From contig NC_045148.1 of assembly GCF_008831285.2 (NCBI RefSeq), positions 19,401,002 to 19,461,001 of the forward strand: DNA of 60,000 nt, read 5' to 3'. This DNA is from Nymphaea colorata (taxonomy: Eukaryota; Streptophyta; Magnoliopsida; Nymphaeales; Nymphaeaceae). Below the pieces are notes generated by a model, which saw only the letters and a program-made list of their open reading frames with translations, searched no databases and had not been told where the DNA came from. Below are positions 35,049 to 46,900 of the stretch, one piece after another (within the stretch, counting starts at the first letter, position 1; the number at the start of each line of letters is the position of its first letter). Made by a program: the position numbers and the translations under genes.

Positions 35049-35418
35049 TGTTGAGGAAAGTGACAACTGTATCAAACCATGCCATATCAAGGCCGAAGAT
35101 AAAGACAACGTTCTAAGGAAATAGAGCTGGCCTCAAAAGTTACCAAAGCACTTTAGTTGAAGAAATTGGCAATTTCCCATTCTGTAATACCAACAATAAT
35201 GTAAAGAAATATCTTGAGAATCTGCCATGTAACCGATTAAAGATGTATAATGAGAAAGAACCCCGCTCTCATTGACAGCAGAGAGTGTGTGTGTAGTTCC
35301 TCCGTGGACGTAGGTGTTCCTCCATCGAACCACGTAAATTTTGTACATTTGTTCTTTTCCTCTTTTTCTAGTTAGCATTCAAGTTTCTCCCTTAAGATAG
35401 CAAATACAAATTCAAACA
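35049..35418 (+). repeat. 5' LTR of the old copia element
   Basis: TGTTGAGG...TTCAAACA, followed directly by the primer site. It contains the GTGGACGTAGG (35304-35314) ... GAACCACGT block. Confidence 0.92.
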
Positions 35419-35431
35419 TGGCATCAGAGCC
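35419..35431 (+). other. Primer-binding site (tRNA-Met)
   Basis: TGGCATCAGAGCC abuts the 5' LTR, one mismatch from the canonical TGGTATCAGAGC. Confidence 0.88.
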
Positions 35432-35540
35432 TGCACTATGCCGATGCAGTCCTTAACGATTCAGTGGAATGCTTTCTCCTGGCTGGTTTTGGTCAAAATT
35501 GATCACAACAATTACCTCCTGTGACAGTCACAAAATTTAG

Positions 35541-38500
35541 TTGGTGATGTACAGCCAAGGCTTGATCAAATATATTGAAGGCCCGTGTCCAGCCCCAGAA
35601 GAGTTTGTTGGTGAGGGAGACACCAAGAAAATTAATCCTGTCTTTTTGGCATGGAAACGTGTGGACCAACCAACATTAAGTTGGATAAAAGCAACCGTCT
35701 CAGAAGCTGTTTTGAGCCAAATCATATGCACTCCCACCGCACATGATGCTTGGGTAACCCTTGAGAAAACCTTTGCCTCTCAACCAAACATTAGAATTGT
35801 GCATTTGAAACACAATTTACATAATGTTAAGAAGGAAGATAAATCAGTGACTGAATATTTGAATCATGTTAAGTTTTTATTTGATTCGCTTGCTACTATT
35901 GGAGAACGTGTCAAAGAAGATGATCTAGTTTCGTGGGTGTGGAGCAGGTCATTCACGTGGAGGAGGAAGACAACGATACTATCACGGGTTTAATAATAGC
36001 AAACAAGAAGGCCATTCTCAAGTTGTGTGTCAGTTTTGTGGACGCAGAAATCACATTGCTCCTACCTATTATGACATTTCCAAAGCATTTGCTGCTATGG
36101 TCCTTGACAGAAATTCTGTTTGGATTCCGGATACATGCACAACACATCATGTTACTAGTGAAGCTAGAAATATTTCAAACAAGCAAAAGTATGATCAAAC
36201 AGAGGGACTTGTGGTTGGCAATGGTGAACAAATGATGATTGCGAACACCGGTAAGGCAGTTTTTCATCATGGCTCTTTTAGTTTTAAGTTGAATAATGTG
36301 TTACATGTTCCTTCTATTGCGCAAAATTTGACATCAATTGCACATTTTTTCAAGGATAATCATTGTTGGTTCATTTTTAATCATAATGGCTTTTGTGTTT
36401 AGGATCGTGTGAAAGGGAGTATACTTTTTGAAGGACCTCTTGAGGAAGGATTATATTGGTGACCCAGACCCACTGCTGCCACTTTTGTGACTCAAAAGGA
36501 GAGTAAGCCCTTTAGGACAAAGAATAAGCTATGAAGCTATGACACTATCGTTTCTGACATGTGCATGCAAGGATTGTTGATTTTCTTGAGAAGCATAGAC
36601 TGATTTCCAACAAAGAGCATCATAACACAATCATGGGCATAGATTGTGTTATTAGTAAATTGCATAAATTGTCATTTAACAAGTCTAACTTTGTTGCCAA
36701 AAGTGCTCTTGAGCTGCTCCACGTTGATGTTTGGGGTCCATCTGCCTTGCCATCCACAGGGGGGTTTACATTCTATTTATTAATTGTGGATGAACATTCA
36801 AAATTCTCTTGGTTGTTCCCACTTAAAAATAAATATAATGTTTTCACTTGCTTTGCCGGTTTTAAATCAGTGATTGAAAATCAATTGGACTCAAAAGAAA
36901 AAAATTCTTCATGTTTATAGAGGAGGAGAATTTTTAAGCGAAGAGTTCTCCAACTTCTTGGTGATGCATGGTATTAAACAGTGGATTTCATGTCCCAACA
37001 TACTATAGCAAAATGACACTACGGAGAGAAAACACTGTCATGTTACCGGGATTGGCCTTTCATTACTTATGCATGCTTTTTTAACATCAAAGTTTTGGGT
37101 TGATGCCTTTGGAACCTCGTATGCTTGATCAATCGGATGCCAAGCTCCAACACCTGAAATAAAAATCCCTTTGAAATTCTTTTTAGAAAGGCTCCCACAT
37201 ATGATCATCTTAAAGTCTTTGGTTGTACGTGTTTTCCTCTTTTTACTCCAACTTAAAACCAAAATCACGAGCTTGTATTTTTGTTGGGTATATAGCTGGT
37301 ACAATTGCTCACAAAGGGTATGGTTGTTTTGACCCCTATTTTGCATAGATGTTATATCGAGGCATGTTGTTTTTTATGAACATTTTTTATATGCCCATAA
37401 AAACATGTCCATTACTCTTGAAGAAATAGAAAACTACTGCATCCAATATTATGTGAGGAAGAAAAAAATTGAAGAGGAAAAAACTAAGATGAGACCTGCT
37501 GAAATGCAACTAACTCTTTTACCACCTATGAATTTACCTAGTAAGAACCAAGACAATCAAAATGCCTTAAACCATGTACCTATTGTTACTCCATCTGAGC
37601 CTATTCTTGAACTCAGTTCTTCTTCATCTCAGATGGACCCAACCTTATTGAAGACTCAACCGAACAACTCAGTGACCAAATCCAGCCTAGTAGGACACAC
37701 CACATGACAACCTTGTCTACGGATGGAACCAGGAAACCAAGAATTTTCCTAAGTCAAGTTGTAGAGATTGAGCCCACATCTCATGATGAGGCCATGGGTG
37801 ATCCTAAATAGAAACAAGCAATGCTAGAAGAAATGACAAATCCAGCCTAGTAGGACACACCACATGACAACCCTGTCTACGGATGGAACCAGGAAACCAA
37901 GAATCTTCCTAAGTCAAGTTGTAGAGATTGAGCCCACATCTCATGATGAGGGCATGGGTGATCCTAAATAGAAACAAGCAATGCTAGAAGAAATGACAAC
38001 TCTTACCTGCCCTTGTTCCCCTAAAGAAAGTTCAAAATACTGTCGGTTGCAAATGAGTTTTCAAGATAAAGAAACATGTCAATGGTTTTTTAGCCAGCGA
38101 TCGGTGGCAAAAGGATTTAGCCAAAAAGAAGGTATTGATTATGAAAAAACTTTTGCGCTCATAATAAAACCCACTACAGTGTGACTCATTATTTAGTATG
38201 GAATGGAAAGTCCAAAATTTAGATGTAAACAATGTGTTCCTTCATGGTCTTCTTAATGAAAAAGTTTACATGTGTCAAACCCCTGGTTTCAAGGACAAGG
38301 AAAAACCCTCATTTGTTTGTCGTCTTCATAACACTTTATATAGACTTAAACAAGCACATTGCGCTTGGTTTTAACAATTGAAAGAATATTTGTTGACACT
38401 TATATTTCATGAGTCATGGCAGATGCATCTTTGTTTTTTTTGCCAAACATGGAGCTAATAGAATTTTTATTTTGGTGTATTTTGATGATATTTTGATTAT

Positions 38501-38930
38501 AGGGGACTCCTCCATTGAAATTCAGAAAGTTATTGACAGAATCAGCAAATAATTTTCTGTTAAGCACCTTGGCGTCATGCATCATTTTCTTAGTATAGAG
38601 GTGGTTCAAGGATCAAACAAAGTGGTGCTCACATTTCATGCTGAATGTCAGAAATCTTATGGCTTTAGCAAATTTTAGATGAGCTTGGCATTTCAAAGAA
38701 GAAGAAACCAGTCTTGTGGTTGTGATAAATCGAGAGTCACGTACCTTGCTGTAAACGCTATTTTTCATGCACAGACTAAGCAAATTGAAATCAATTTTCA
38801 TTTTGTGGGAGAACAAGTTGCAAATGGAAATATTCAGATAAAGTTTATTAGATCCAATTACCAAGTCACAGACATTTTTACCAAGCCTTTAGCTGGTTCA
38901 ATTTTTTTTTACAATTCAGAAACACTAAAT
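35541..38930 (+). pseudogene. Degenerate copia gag-pol
   Basis: Remnants appear in normal order but in shifting frames. A UBN2 gag (35541-35930) includes SQIICTPTAHDAWVTLEKTF. The zinc knuckle is damaged (CQFCGRRNHIAPTYY, last Cys lost). The protease site is altered (WIPDTCTTHH). An integrase piece LLHVDVWGPSALPSTGG lies at about 36715-36765. Reverse transcriptase pieces include AKGFSQKEGIDY (about 38110) and a DDI-like motif near 38480. RNase H ends with QIKFIRSNYQVTDIFTKPLA (about 38835-38895). Many stops and frameshifts rule out function. Confidence 0.88.
37681..37998 (+). repeat. 160-bp tandem duplication inside the old copia element
   Basis: 37681-37840 and 37841-37998 are nearly identical (TCCAGCCTAGTAGGACACAC at both starts), differing at only a few positions. 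This duplication is therefore younger than the element's general decay. Confidence 0.92.
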
Positions 38931-38956
38931 CTTACTGACATCAGCTTGAGGGAGAG

Positions 38957-39334
38957 TGTTGAGGAAAATGACATCTCTATCAAACCATGCCATAACAAAG
39001 TAGAAGATAAAGACAACGTTCAAGGAAAGAGGTTGGCAATAGAGCTGGCCTCAAAAGTTGCCAAAGCACTTCAGTTGAAGAAATTGGCAATTTCCCATTC
39101 TGTAATGCCAATGATAATGTAAAGAAATATCTCGAGAATATGTCATTTAATCGTTTAAGGACATGTGATGAGAAAGAACACCACTCTCAGTGACAATAGA
39201 GAGAGTGTGTCTAGTTCCTCCGTGGACGTAGGTGTTCCTCCACCAAACTACAAAATTCTGTACATTTATTATTCTCTCTTTCTCGCTAGCATTCAAGTTT
39301 CTTTCTTAAGATGACAAATACAAATTCAAACAAT
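38957..39334 (+). repeat. 3' LTR of the old copia element
   Basis: Matches the 5' LTR throughout with scattered changes. It is followed by the ATTTG duplication. Confidence 0.92.
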
Positions 39335-39339
39335 TTGTT

Positions 39340-40290
39340 GCCTGCCCACCTGTGGGCACACAACTCAATCTGCAATAAACCAACACACAATTGGCTCCCA
39401 TGGCAGACCAAGAAACTTTAGGATGAGGGCCACTAATTCTCATATCTCTTGGGGCATGTATGTATATATATATAAAGTTGAGCAAGTAGTTGGAGGCACC
39501 TATATGAAAGTAATAAAATTTTGCAGGGTGGTGTGAGAAACTGGCATGTCCTGAACTCTCAAAAAAGGGAAAAGGAAAAAGAGTAAAGGAGCTTAATTAG
39601 CGCACTGTCTCTGACTCTTTCCACAAAGGTATGTTCATGAGAAGCCCAGCTTATGTTTGGTTTCATGGAGAAGTAATTTGGTTTCATGAAAAATTTGCAT
39701 GGACTAAACCAGTGGCAGAGCTAGAAAAGTTCCCTGGAGAAGCATTTATTTAAAAGTATTCAAATCTGATGGAGCACTTATAAAAATATAGGGATAGATA
39801 TTTAAGATTCCTATTTAAAAATAAAGAACTCCAGTCATCATATAGCTACACCACTCAACTAAACATCCAATTATCGCTCCGCCGTCGGTGAAACGTGATC
39901 TTCATCGATGGAAATGCCGTTTTACCTACGTCCTCCTTCCCACGCATTGGTAAATCCACTATTTTTTTAGTGACTGTTAGTTAATTAACAATTTTAACGA
40001 TTAAATTTTATGAAAGAATTAATATATAAATAAAATAAAGCATGTAGGTCTATATGGGCACCTGTCCAGACAACCCACATGACCTGTTTGGTTCTAGAAA
40101 ACGCCAGGAATGAGACATAACAATAATATTCCTATTTCCTAGCGTCCTAGGAACCGAAAGAAAAAAATACAGACCTGTTCTATTAACGAGAGGACGCTCA
40201 TCTCAGGGAACACCCACTACACCAATAAACAGCTTCCTCGTCTCACGAACGAAATCTTCATGTATTATTTTTCAAATGAAATTTCCTCTA
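39340..40290. other. Upstream flank of copy B
   Basis: No gene was seen. CAGTGGCAGAGCTAG at about 39713 resembles the end of a small element of the CAGKGGCGGAGC type, but no clear partner end was found. Confidence 0.35.
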
Positions 40291-40391
40291 TTAATGGTTG
40301 GTGTATAATGAAAATCAACGGTGATGATCCTGGATGACTTAATTGGGCTCAGAAATTTGCCAACTACCATCTCTCTCCCTCTTCCTCACCC

Positions 40392-40400
40392 TATAAATAA
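40392..40400 (+). promoter_or_regulatory. Conserved TATA box upstream (copy B)
   Basis: CACCCTATAAATAAGGGCC matches the copy A box at 24681. A conserved CAG|GTGCTTTC possible splice donor follows about 120 bp downstream in both copies. Confidence 0.5.
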
Positions 40401-42038
40401 GGGCCGCCATACACTTCCTCACCACAGTTCTCTTTCTGTTAATTATCTCTCGTTCATATACTGATTTTTCGGTTGCCGTTTCTTGACTAATGTTCCGTTC
40501 CTTTGATTCCAGGTGCTTTCTTTAGCTTCTTTCCTTCTTTTAATACGTCGCTTGCGTTTCCGTTTGTTCTTGTCTTTAACATCGTTTTGATTGCACAAGC
40601 ACCATCGTCCAGAGTTTCGGCTAGGAAAGAGAGAGTGAGAGAGAGACAGCGAGCGAGAGAGAGATCGTATAAATTTCATCCCCGGATGTTCTCGTGTGAT
40701 TCTTGCAATATTAGTTACTTGTCTTTTCGAGAAGACACACGAAGTGCTTTTGATGTCTTAAAAATTTTTCTCTTCCATTCGCTTGTTGCCCTCATTTCAG
40801 AAGGCAGGGTACTGTTGTCGAAAAATATAAAAACATGAGCAAAAAGAAGCATTTTAATTAACAAGGCTAGAATTATTCCCAGTCCATGCAAGGCCGCCGT
40901 CAGCATTAAAATCCATAGAGCTCAAAGCCCTCATGTAAATAAGACATGTTTACTGTGGTTAGCAAAGATGCTCCTACATCAATTGGAGCTCTTACAATAG
41001 TGGTTTGAGTCGATGGTAACTCTTATTTATCATGATTTTCTGCCATGAATATTTTCCTTTTTTTGCACTATGATTTTCATCAATAAAATTTCAGCTTTGT
41101 CATCCATTGAGATTTTCTCCTTTATTTTGGTTTGATCTTTGATATGATCCTCTCTTCCCAACGAGACTTGCTCTTCCTGCATGTGTTTTCTTATTTCATG
41201 CTTGTGTTTTTTTATATTGCCCATTTTCTTTCACCTTGTCATTTATGCATTATACTAGCTTTCTGCGACAGCTTTGCTGTAAAGTTCAAGTAATGAATCT
41301 TAAGTAAAGGAATTTATGCATGAATTGGTCGTCTGAATTGGGCATGCATAATTTCAAAGTTCAAACTTGAGTTGCACATTGTAGGCCATCTGCTTGAACA
41401 AAAATTTGCGTCTCTTCTCTCTCTCTCCCCCTCTCTCTCTCTCTCTCACGCCACAACCATTTTGGCACGACAGAAGTAAGAATCCAAATGATGCTTTCTC
41501 TGTGCCTCTCACTCTACACCCAATTCTTTTTCGTAGTTTTCTTTTCCTTTAAAAAGAGGTTTCTAACATCCGACTTGAAGAAAATGTATCATTTAACTAC
41601 GTTTGCCTGCATGAAGTCTTAACTGAAGATTTTCTGCATTTTTATCCCACCCTTAGCTTGATCAGAACAAACTTGGTGGTGATCTTTATTGCCTTCAGAT
41701 TTAGCTTGGGGGGGGGGGAGAGAGAGAGAGAGAGAGAGGTCACTGATGTTTTCTAATCATTTGGTTTGATTCATGGGGAACTTGCAGTTAGATCATTAAT
41801 GTTTTCTGATGACCCTTGACAATCTTGTGAATATAGTGTTGGTGGCATTACTGATGAGGAGCTGAACGGCTCTAGCGGTATTTCACATAATTATCGGATG
41901 ATTAAATCTATGCACTTGTTCATGAGTCATCACGTTGGCCATATTCACTGAACTTCTTTAAAAAAAAAAAAAAGTTCTCCTGGAATCACAGTTTCTATCT
42001 TTCTCGTGGAACTTATCTAAATGAAAGCCTTCATATTC

Positions 42039-42057
42039 TTTTGGCAGAGTGCCAAAA
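42039..42057. repeat. Small conserved hairpin TTTTGGCA-gag-TGCCAAAA
   Basis: Same 8-bp stem as copy A (26240-26258), with a different loop base. Confidence 0.6.
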
Positions 42058-42120
42058 GGAGATTGTTGCGACTGGCATCAATCGGCGGATCCAGTTGCAT
42101 CTTCGAAATGTTTGAGCTTT

Positions 42121-42125
<5 letters not shown>

Positions 42126-42170
<45 letters not shown>

Positions 42171-42172
42171 GC
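42126..42172. repeat. (CT)n(CA)n compound microsatellite
   Basis: Adjacent CT and CA runs. Related CT-rich tracts occur at 41407-41450, and a G-run followed by (AG)n at 41709-41739. Confidence 0.9.
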
Positions 42173-42239
42173 ACCCACACACAATACCCACACACACATA
42201 TTGGCTTTGTCTTTTCTCTCTCTCTCTTTTTTTTCTCAG

Positions 42240-42407
42240 CCTTTTGAGTTTAACCTGTTCATCATTTGGAGAATTGCACTTTTGCAGCTGTTCCTGGCAA
42301 GCTGGGGCTTCGGCAGACCCCTATCGTTCATCAGATCCGCACGAAAAGGTCTGTGGACAAAATTTTTCACGGAATTTAGTGAGTGGGCCGGAAGGTCCTT
42401 TCAATAA
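42240..42407 (+). CDS. Exon-like conserved ORF upstream of GA2ox-B (55 codons, unknown)
   Basis: Counterpart of 26394-26561: same 56-codon length, same TTTCTCAG-type acceptor and same TAATAA end. The peptide contains FNLFIIWRIALLQLFLASWG and ends EWAGRSFQ. An in-frame ATG at 42201 lies in the CT-rich tract and would add 13 residues, but the acceptor-like site argues for splicing. A second overlapping frame continues to 42498 in this copy, but it is closed by a stop in copy A, so it is less likely to be real. Function unknown. Confidence 0.3.
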   Translation, partial: PFEFNLFIIWRIALLQLFLASWGFGRPLSFIRSARKGLWTKFFTEFSEWAGRSFQ

Positions 42408-42901
42408 TAAAGCCATATCCCATCTGCCACAGTCTCAAATCATTTCACAAGTGGCAGCACCTTATCGCCTTCTCAATCCATGTTTGTCTTTGTCGTAAAA
42501 GATCTGTTGGTGAATTGAGAGGGTAAATACCTCTCATGTGAGAGGTGTCTTGATCGATGAAAGATCCACTTCTTCCTCGCTAACACATCTACCATCTAGG
42601 CCAGACATGTTCTTGTTCTCGGGGCTGTAAATTTTTAGTTTTAAACATGCATGCCCTTTAGATTTGGTTGCATTTACAAGTTGCTTCTACCAGTTAATGA
42701 ACCGAAGCTCCTTGTGACCTGGTCGATCACGGAGCTGTCCAAACGAATATTTTAACGAATATTTTAAGTTTAGCACTCCAGACGCAGTGAGGAGGCACTT
42801 TGATTTTACAAAATTTTTTAAGTTTAGATGCACTCAATTAAGGGACATGATTCAATATATAGAGAAGTGAAAATTTGGTGGTGGAACTCTGACTGACAGA
42901 C

Positions 42902-43189
42902 TTATGGAGCCTGATCATCGTTCATGGGTACTACTTGTGCAAATAATGTCAATGCAATTGTAACACAGAACCATCCAACTCCTAAAGCAGCCCCTAAACC
43001 CCGAGATGAGAAAGGGGGAGGGCTTCCGCTATTATGAGGGTAGCCTCCGCCCACTGGGACTATGTATGGTGAAACATTAATGACATCATTTTGTTGCAGT
43101 CTTTCCTTAGGAACACACCCAAGGAAACCTGTATTAAAGTAGTAGGGATCAGAGAAACTGACGCCTTGCAATATGGCCCCACCCCTCAT
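42902..43189 (-). CDS. Hypothetical small protein with C-terminal membrane segment
   Basis: A 95-residue minus-strand frame starting MRGGAILQGVSFSDPYYF, with a central Gly/Pro-rich part (IVPVGGGYPHNSGSPPPF) and one predicted membrane helix near the end (GLGAALGVGWFCVTIALTLF). It lies about 0.6 kb upstream of the GA2ox-B TATA box, divergently oriented. The copy A equivalent is only partly conserved. No family recognised. Codon-level evidence is limited to this one open copy. Confidence 0.3.
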   Translation of the reverse strand: MRGGAILQGVSFSDPYYFNTGFLGCVPKERLQQNDVINVSPYIVPVGGGYPHNSGSPPPFSSRGLGAALGVGWFCVTIALTLFAQVVPMNDDQAP

Positions 43190-43814
43190 GGTTGGAATAT
43201 TGAATTGCCACCACAGAGGTTTGTCTCTTTATGATTTTGTTATAAGGCGTCGAATCAATTGCCGACTACTGGCTAGGCCATAAAGCTATAATGGAGGTTT
43301 AAAAGGACATTTTATAGGCAATAAAACTAATTCATGTACTCTGGATCTATCCAAGTAGTTGCTATCGACTATTCGGTAAAAGATTGTATCGTGGTAGAGG
43401 ATGATTGGCGCAGGCACTGATTTGTCTAGTAGTGATAAGGTTACAGCTAAGATCCAAAAGTTCCATGGCCATCATGCCTGAACGTGGGTCCTTCAATGGC
43501 ACAATCCACAGTAAGGTTGGTAAGGTTGGTGACATCCAAAGAACCGCGAACTTTGTCCCTTTCACTGTGGAAGTCTACCTCTTCTGTCATGGTGCTTGTT
43601 TTCTCCGTTGGTTTTATAAGCTGGTTTTAGCAACTGACACGAAGGAGATCTAGAGATTTAACAACTGAATTGGAGGAGGTCTAGAGAGTAGTACGTAGCT
43701 TCATACATGAGAGGCACATCCAACTTTAGCTTAAGATTTTGAAATCACGTGTATTATTTCACGATCAACGAACTTGTTCGTATGCGTGGCAAAGTAAAAG
43801 CACATTATTTTTAG

Positions 43815-43821
43815 TATAAAA
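43815..43821 (+). promoter_or_regulatory. TATA box of GA2ox-B
   Basis: TATAAAA sits 92 bp before the proposed start codon, at the position matching TATAAAG of copy A. Confidence 0.55.
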
Positions 43822-43906
43822 TTTATCAACTAAGTCAAGGTACCTTCTTATAAGAAGTAATTTTCTTTTTTCGAGATAGACAAGTAAGCATGGATCTGAT
43901 CAAGCA

Positions 43907-46900
43907 ATGACGTATTCATCGATGCTGCTGAACACTCAGAAGAATATGTCGTGGCAGGCTAATTATGATGCAGGAATATCAGCCACTTGCGTACAATTTT
44001 TTTTTTTTTTTTGAGCTAGTTAGCCACCCATAAAACGAGAATATATCTTAATCTTGGAACCCCACCATAATTTCATTTTCACAGAGCTTTACTCCTCCTG
44101 TCTTAGCTAGTAAAGCCATAAGAAGACGAACCCATTTTGCTTACTTATTTACATGTAAGTAAAATATCTATATGCAATATGTAGAAACACATATACTGAC
44201 AAATATAATAATACTGCAGTGACATGAACATTTTGGTCATGTTAACTCAATTTCTTAGCAGATCAAAAGGTGCTATTTCAGCCCAGCAGTGCTAGAAATG
44301 GTAAAACACGTTCTTCCCAAAGGGACTAAATCGATGACCATAATCTACTATAAGTCTACAAGTTTAATCCTTACATGGTTCATTCGTCATTGCTTTGGGT
44401 CCTTAATTTGTTTCTGAACTTGGCTTTCATTCGTAATATTTGGAAGAAGCAGGAATCAGAACCTCCACTGCAGAAGACATACAAGACTCTATTTGAGAAA
44501 CAACACAAAACGGAACATGACACCGTCGTTGAAGAGTGCGAACTGCCATTGATAGACCTTGATCAACTGAATACGGGAAGACGAGAACGCGACAAATGCG
44601 TGAGAGCCATGGCAAAGGCTTCATCCGAGTGGGGTTTCTTTCAGGTTGTGAATCATGGCATCTCAACTGATCTTTTGAACAGGATGAGCGGTGAACAGGC
44701 CAAAGTTTTTGGGCAACCATTTGAAAAGAAGGTCAAGGAGAAGCTGCTGGATTTCTCTTCAGAAACATATCGGTGGGGTGCACCATCTGCCACCAATCTG
44801 CAGCAACTATCATGGTCAGAAGCCTTCCATATTCCCCTGGCAAATTGTTCAGACCCCAGCCATCCAGATAAGAGTACTCTAAGGTGCGCGCCCCCCATTT
44901 CGTTCAACCTTATCTTTTCTTGAAAGAATATGACAGGACAGCGAAGAGAAACTAGCTGCTCCTGACTTGGTCACCTTCATCTCTCTGGCGAAGGCACATA
45001 GGGGCTTGTGCGGGCAATTTGCCCACACAGCTCACATGAATTGCATATTTATATATTGGTATCTCATAAACATTTAAGCATTTGCACATTTTCGGACACT
45101 CAAAGTACAAATTAAAGCATATATTGCCTGCCACGTAAAAATGCGATTTAAAGTATTAGTTCCCCTCGGTGAGAAATTTCGATTCCACCACCGGCTCATC
45201 TGGCCAACTCTGAACTCATAAAATAAACAATCTTAAGCTAGCCAATACGAGCAATGTGCATTTATTTTGATAGAAGACTTGTGGAGAAAGAGGCAATAGG
45301 ATTTGAAAAGTGAAAAACATCATCACATTTGTTTCGTTTACAAAACTGGCTGAAGTTTCTGGCATTTAAATATTGTGTTCTTTTTAAAATTTTACCAGCG
45401 GTTAGCTTTATTCCCAGTTCATTAGCTGCCAAGCAAAGGCCCATAATGACCCTAAATCCAAGTATAGGGAGTTCAATGCTGTTGCATGTAGATGTTGCCA
45501 GTTTAAAATTTGTTAGAAAACAGTCACTAAATTGACATTAACCACAATTTGTATTGTGTATGGTGATTATTTGTGCAGGTTGCCTTAGTGATAATTTATG
45601 CTCTTTTTAATGATGAATTTCAAATTTTATTTGGCACATGATAGTATTAACTCTATATATATGGGAAAGTAGGTAGCTATGAGACCCTTATATACCAGAT
45701 TTAATAGAAACTATTTGATCCATTGTTTTTAAAGTACGATAGATAGCTCTCTCTCCCTCTTTCATTGAGGAACGTTTCAATCTCTTAAAAATGTAATTTG
45801 GTTTCCATATTTTTAACTTAATTTCTACCATCATGCTTCAAATCAATGGCGCAAATGATTGTTATTGAGTGTAGATATAAGAGTATGATAAGGGCGTGTT
45901 TTTGTCTAGGTGAAATCCTCCAACCGCTTGAATGTTCCAGCTTCTTACACATTAATGATAAGCATTTGATTGTGACAGAAAAAATTGATAGGATTAAGAT
46001 TTTTTGCGAAGTGGGTGGTCGGCAGAGACGTGTCTGCGCAGACAATGAGTGCCCCATAATTTTGTTGTATACATATCAATGTCCAAATGTTTTCGCGAGG
46101 TGGAGGATGGTCCAAGCACTAGCGGCCTACGTCAATTGTGATCCAAAAGAGTCGCTGTTTGATCAGTTACCTCATTATGAAACGTAGAAATTAAGCTACG
46201 AAAGCAGACACATAAATAGCAGCTCACGTATTTAAAAAGTTTCAGCACAGTTCATGCATTGGAGACTTCTAGGCTTGCAGAAAAGCAGAACGCATAATAT
46301 GAAAAAGACTGCTGTTTCTTAGAAGAGTCAAACAATATACTTGACAGCTTTGGCTCTTGCTGCCACACCGAATCTCTTGGAAGAGTCGAGAAGACTCAAA
46401 GAGGCATTATCCTTTTTGCGAGTCGCTGCCTAATGATTAAATAATTAAAAAAAAAAGACAAAAAAAAAAGAGAAATATAGAACAGGGCGGAATCTTCGCC
46501 ACCGACTTTCACAATGGGTGTGATCATTGTGTTGTGCATTGAGGGTTGAGTGAGAGTCTTTTGTCAGTAAAGGTCATGATGTGCTCGCTTCGTGAGTTGG
46601 CGTGGAGTTTGAAGTTAGTGTTAAGAGAAGTGCGTGGGGGGTGCTTCGGTGAGAATGCTCGTTACCTGAGCTTTAAGTGTGTGTTCTGATTCTCTCTTCG
46701 TAATGTTTATCTTGATGAATGAAGTATTTTATATTTTGTATCTGTTGGTTATTCGGTTTTAGTCCACTTGGTGAACTATTTTGATTTGAAGCTTTGGTTG
46801 ATGAAATTCTATTAAAGTTTTTATTTGTAAACATTTAGAATATTGAGACTGCTGAATTGAATATTATTTGGATTTAGATCTAGTGGGTATTGACATTTAT

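Larger units (their letters stand above)
35049..39334 (+). mobile_element. Old, degraded Ty1/copia element inside copy B
   Basis: A 4,286-bp element with LTRs 35049-35418 (370 bp) and 38957-39334 (378 bp), both TGTTGAGG...AAACA, an exact ATTTG duplication, a tRNA-Met primer site and a purine tract CTTGAGGGAGAG before the 3' LTR. The LTRs differ at many positions and by a 17-bp indel near 39025-39041. The interior has stops, frameshifts and a 160-bp tandem duplication. It is therefore much older than the element at 5360-10386, although the LTRs share the GTGGACGTAGG motif block. Confidence 0.95.

Noticed and set aside
42050-42075. Sequence resembling mature miR399 (TGCCAAAAGGAGAT) in copy B
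   Set aside because: It has an extra A compared with the miR399 core, the 3' half does not match, no star arm at precursor distance exists, and copy A lacks the resemblance.
42049-42498. 149-codon ORF running through the CT/CA microsatellite
   Set aside because: The first part is SLSLSLSHTHTH from the repeat, and the second part is closed by a stop in copy A.
45846-46187. 113-codon plus-strand ORF in GA2ox-B intron 2
   Set aside because: No recognisable domain, and parts align to non-open intron sequence in copy A, so it is a chance frame.
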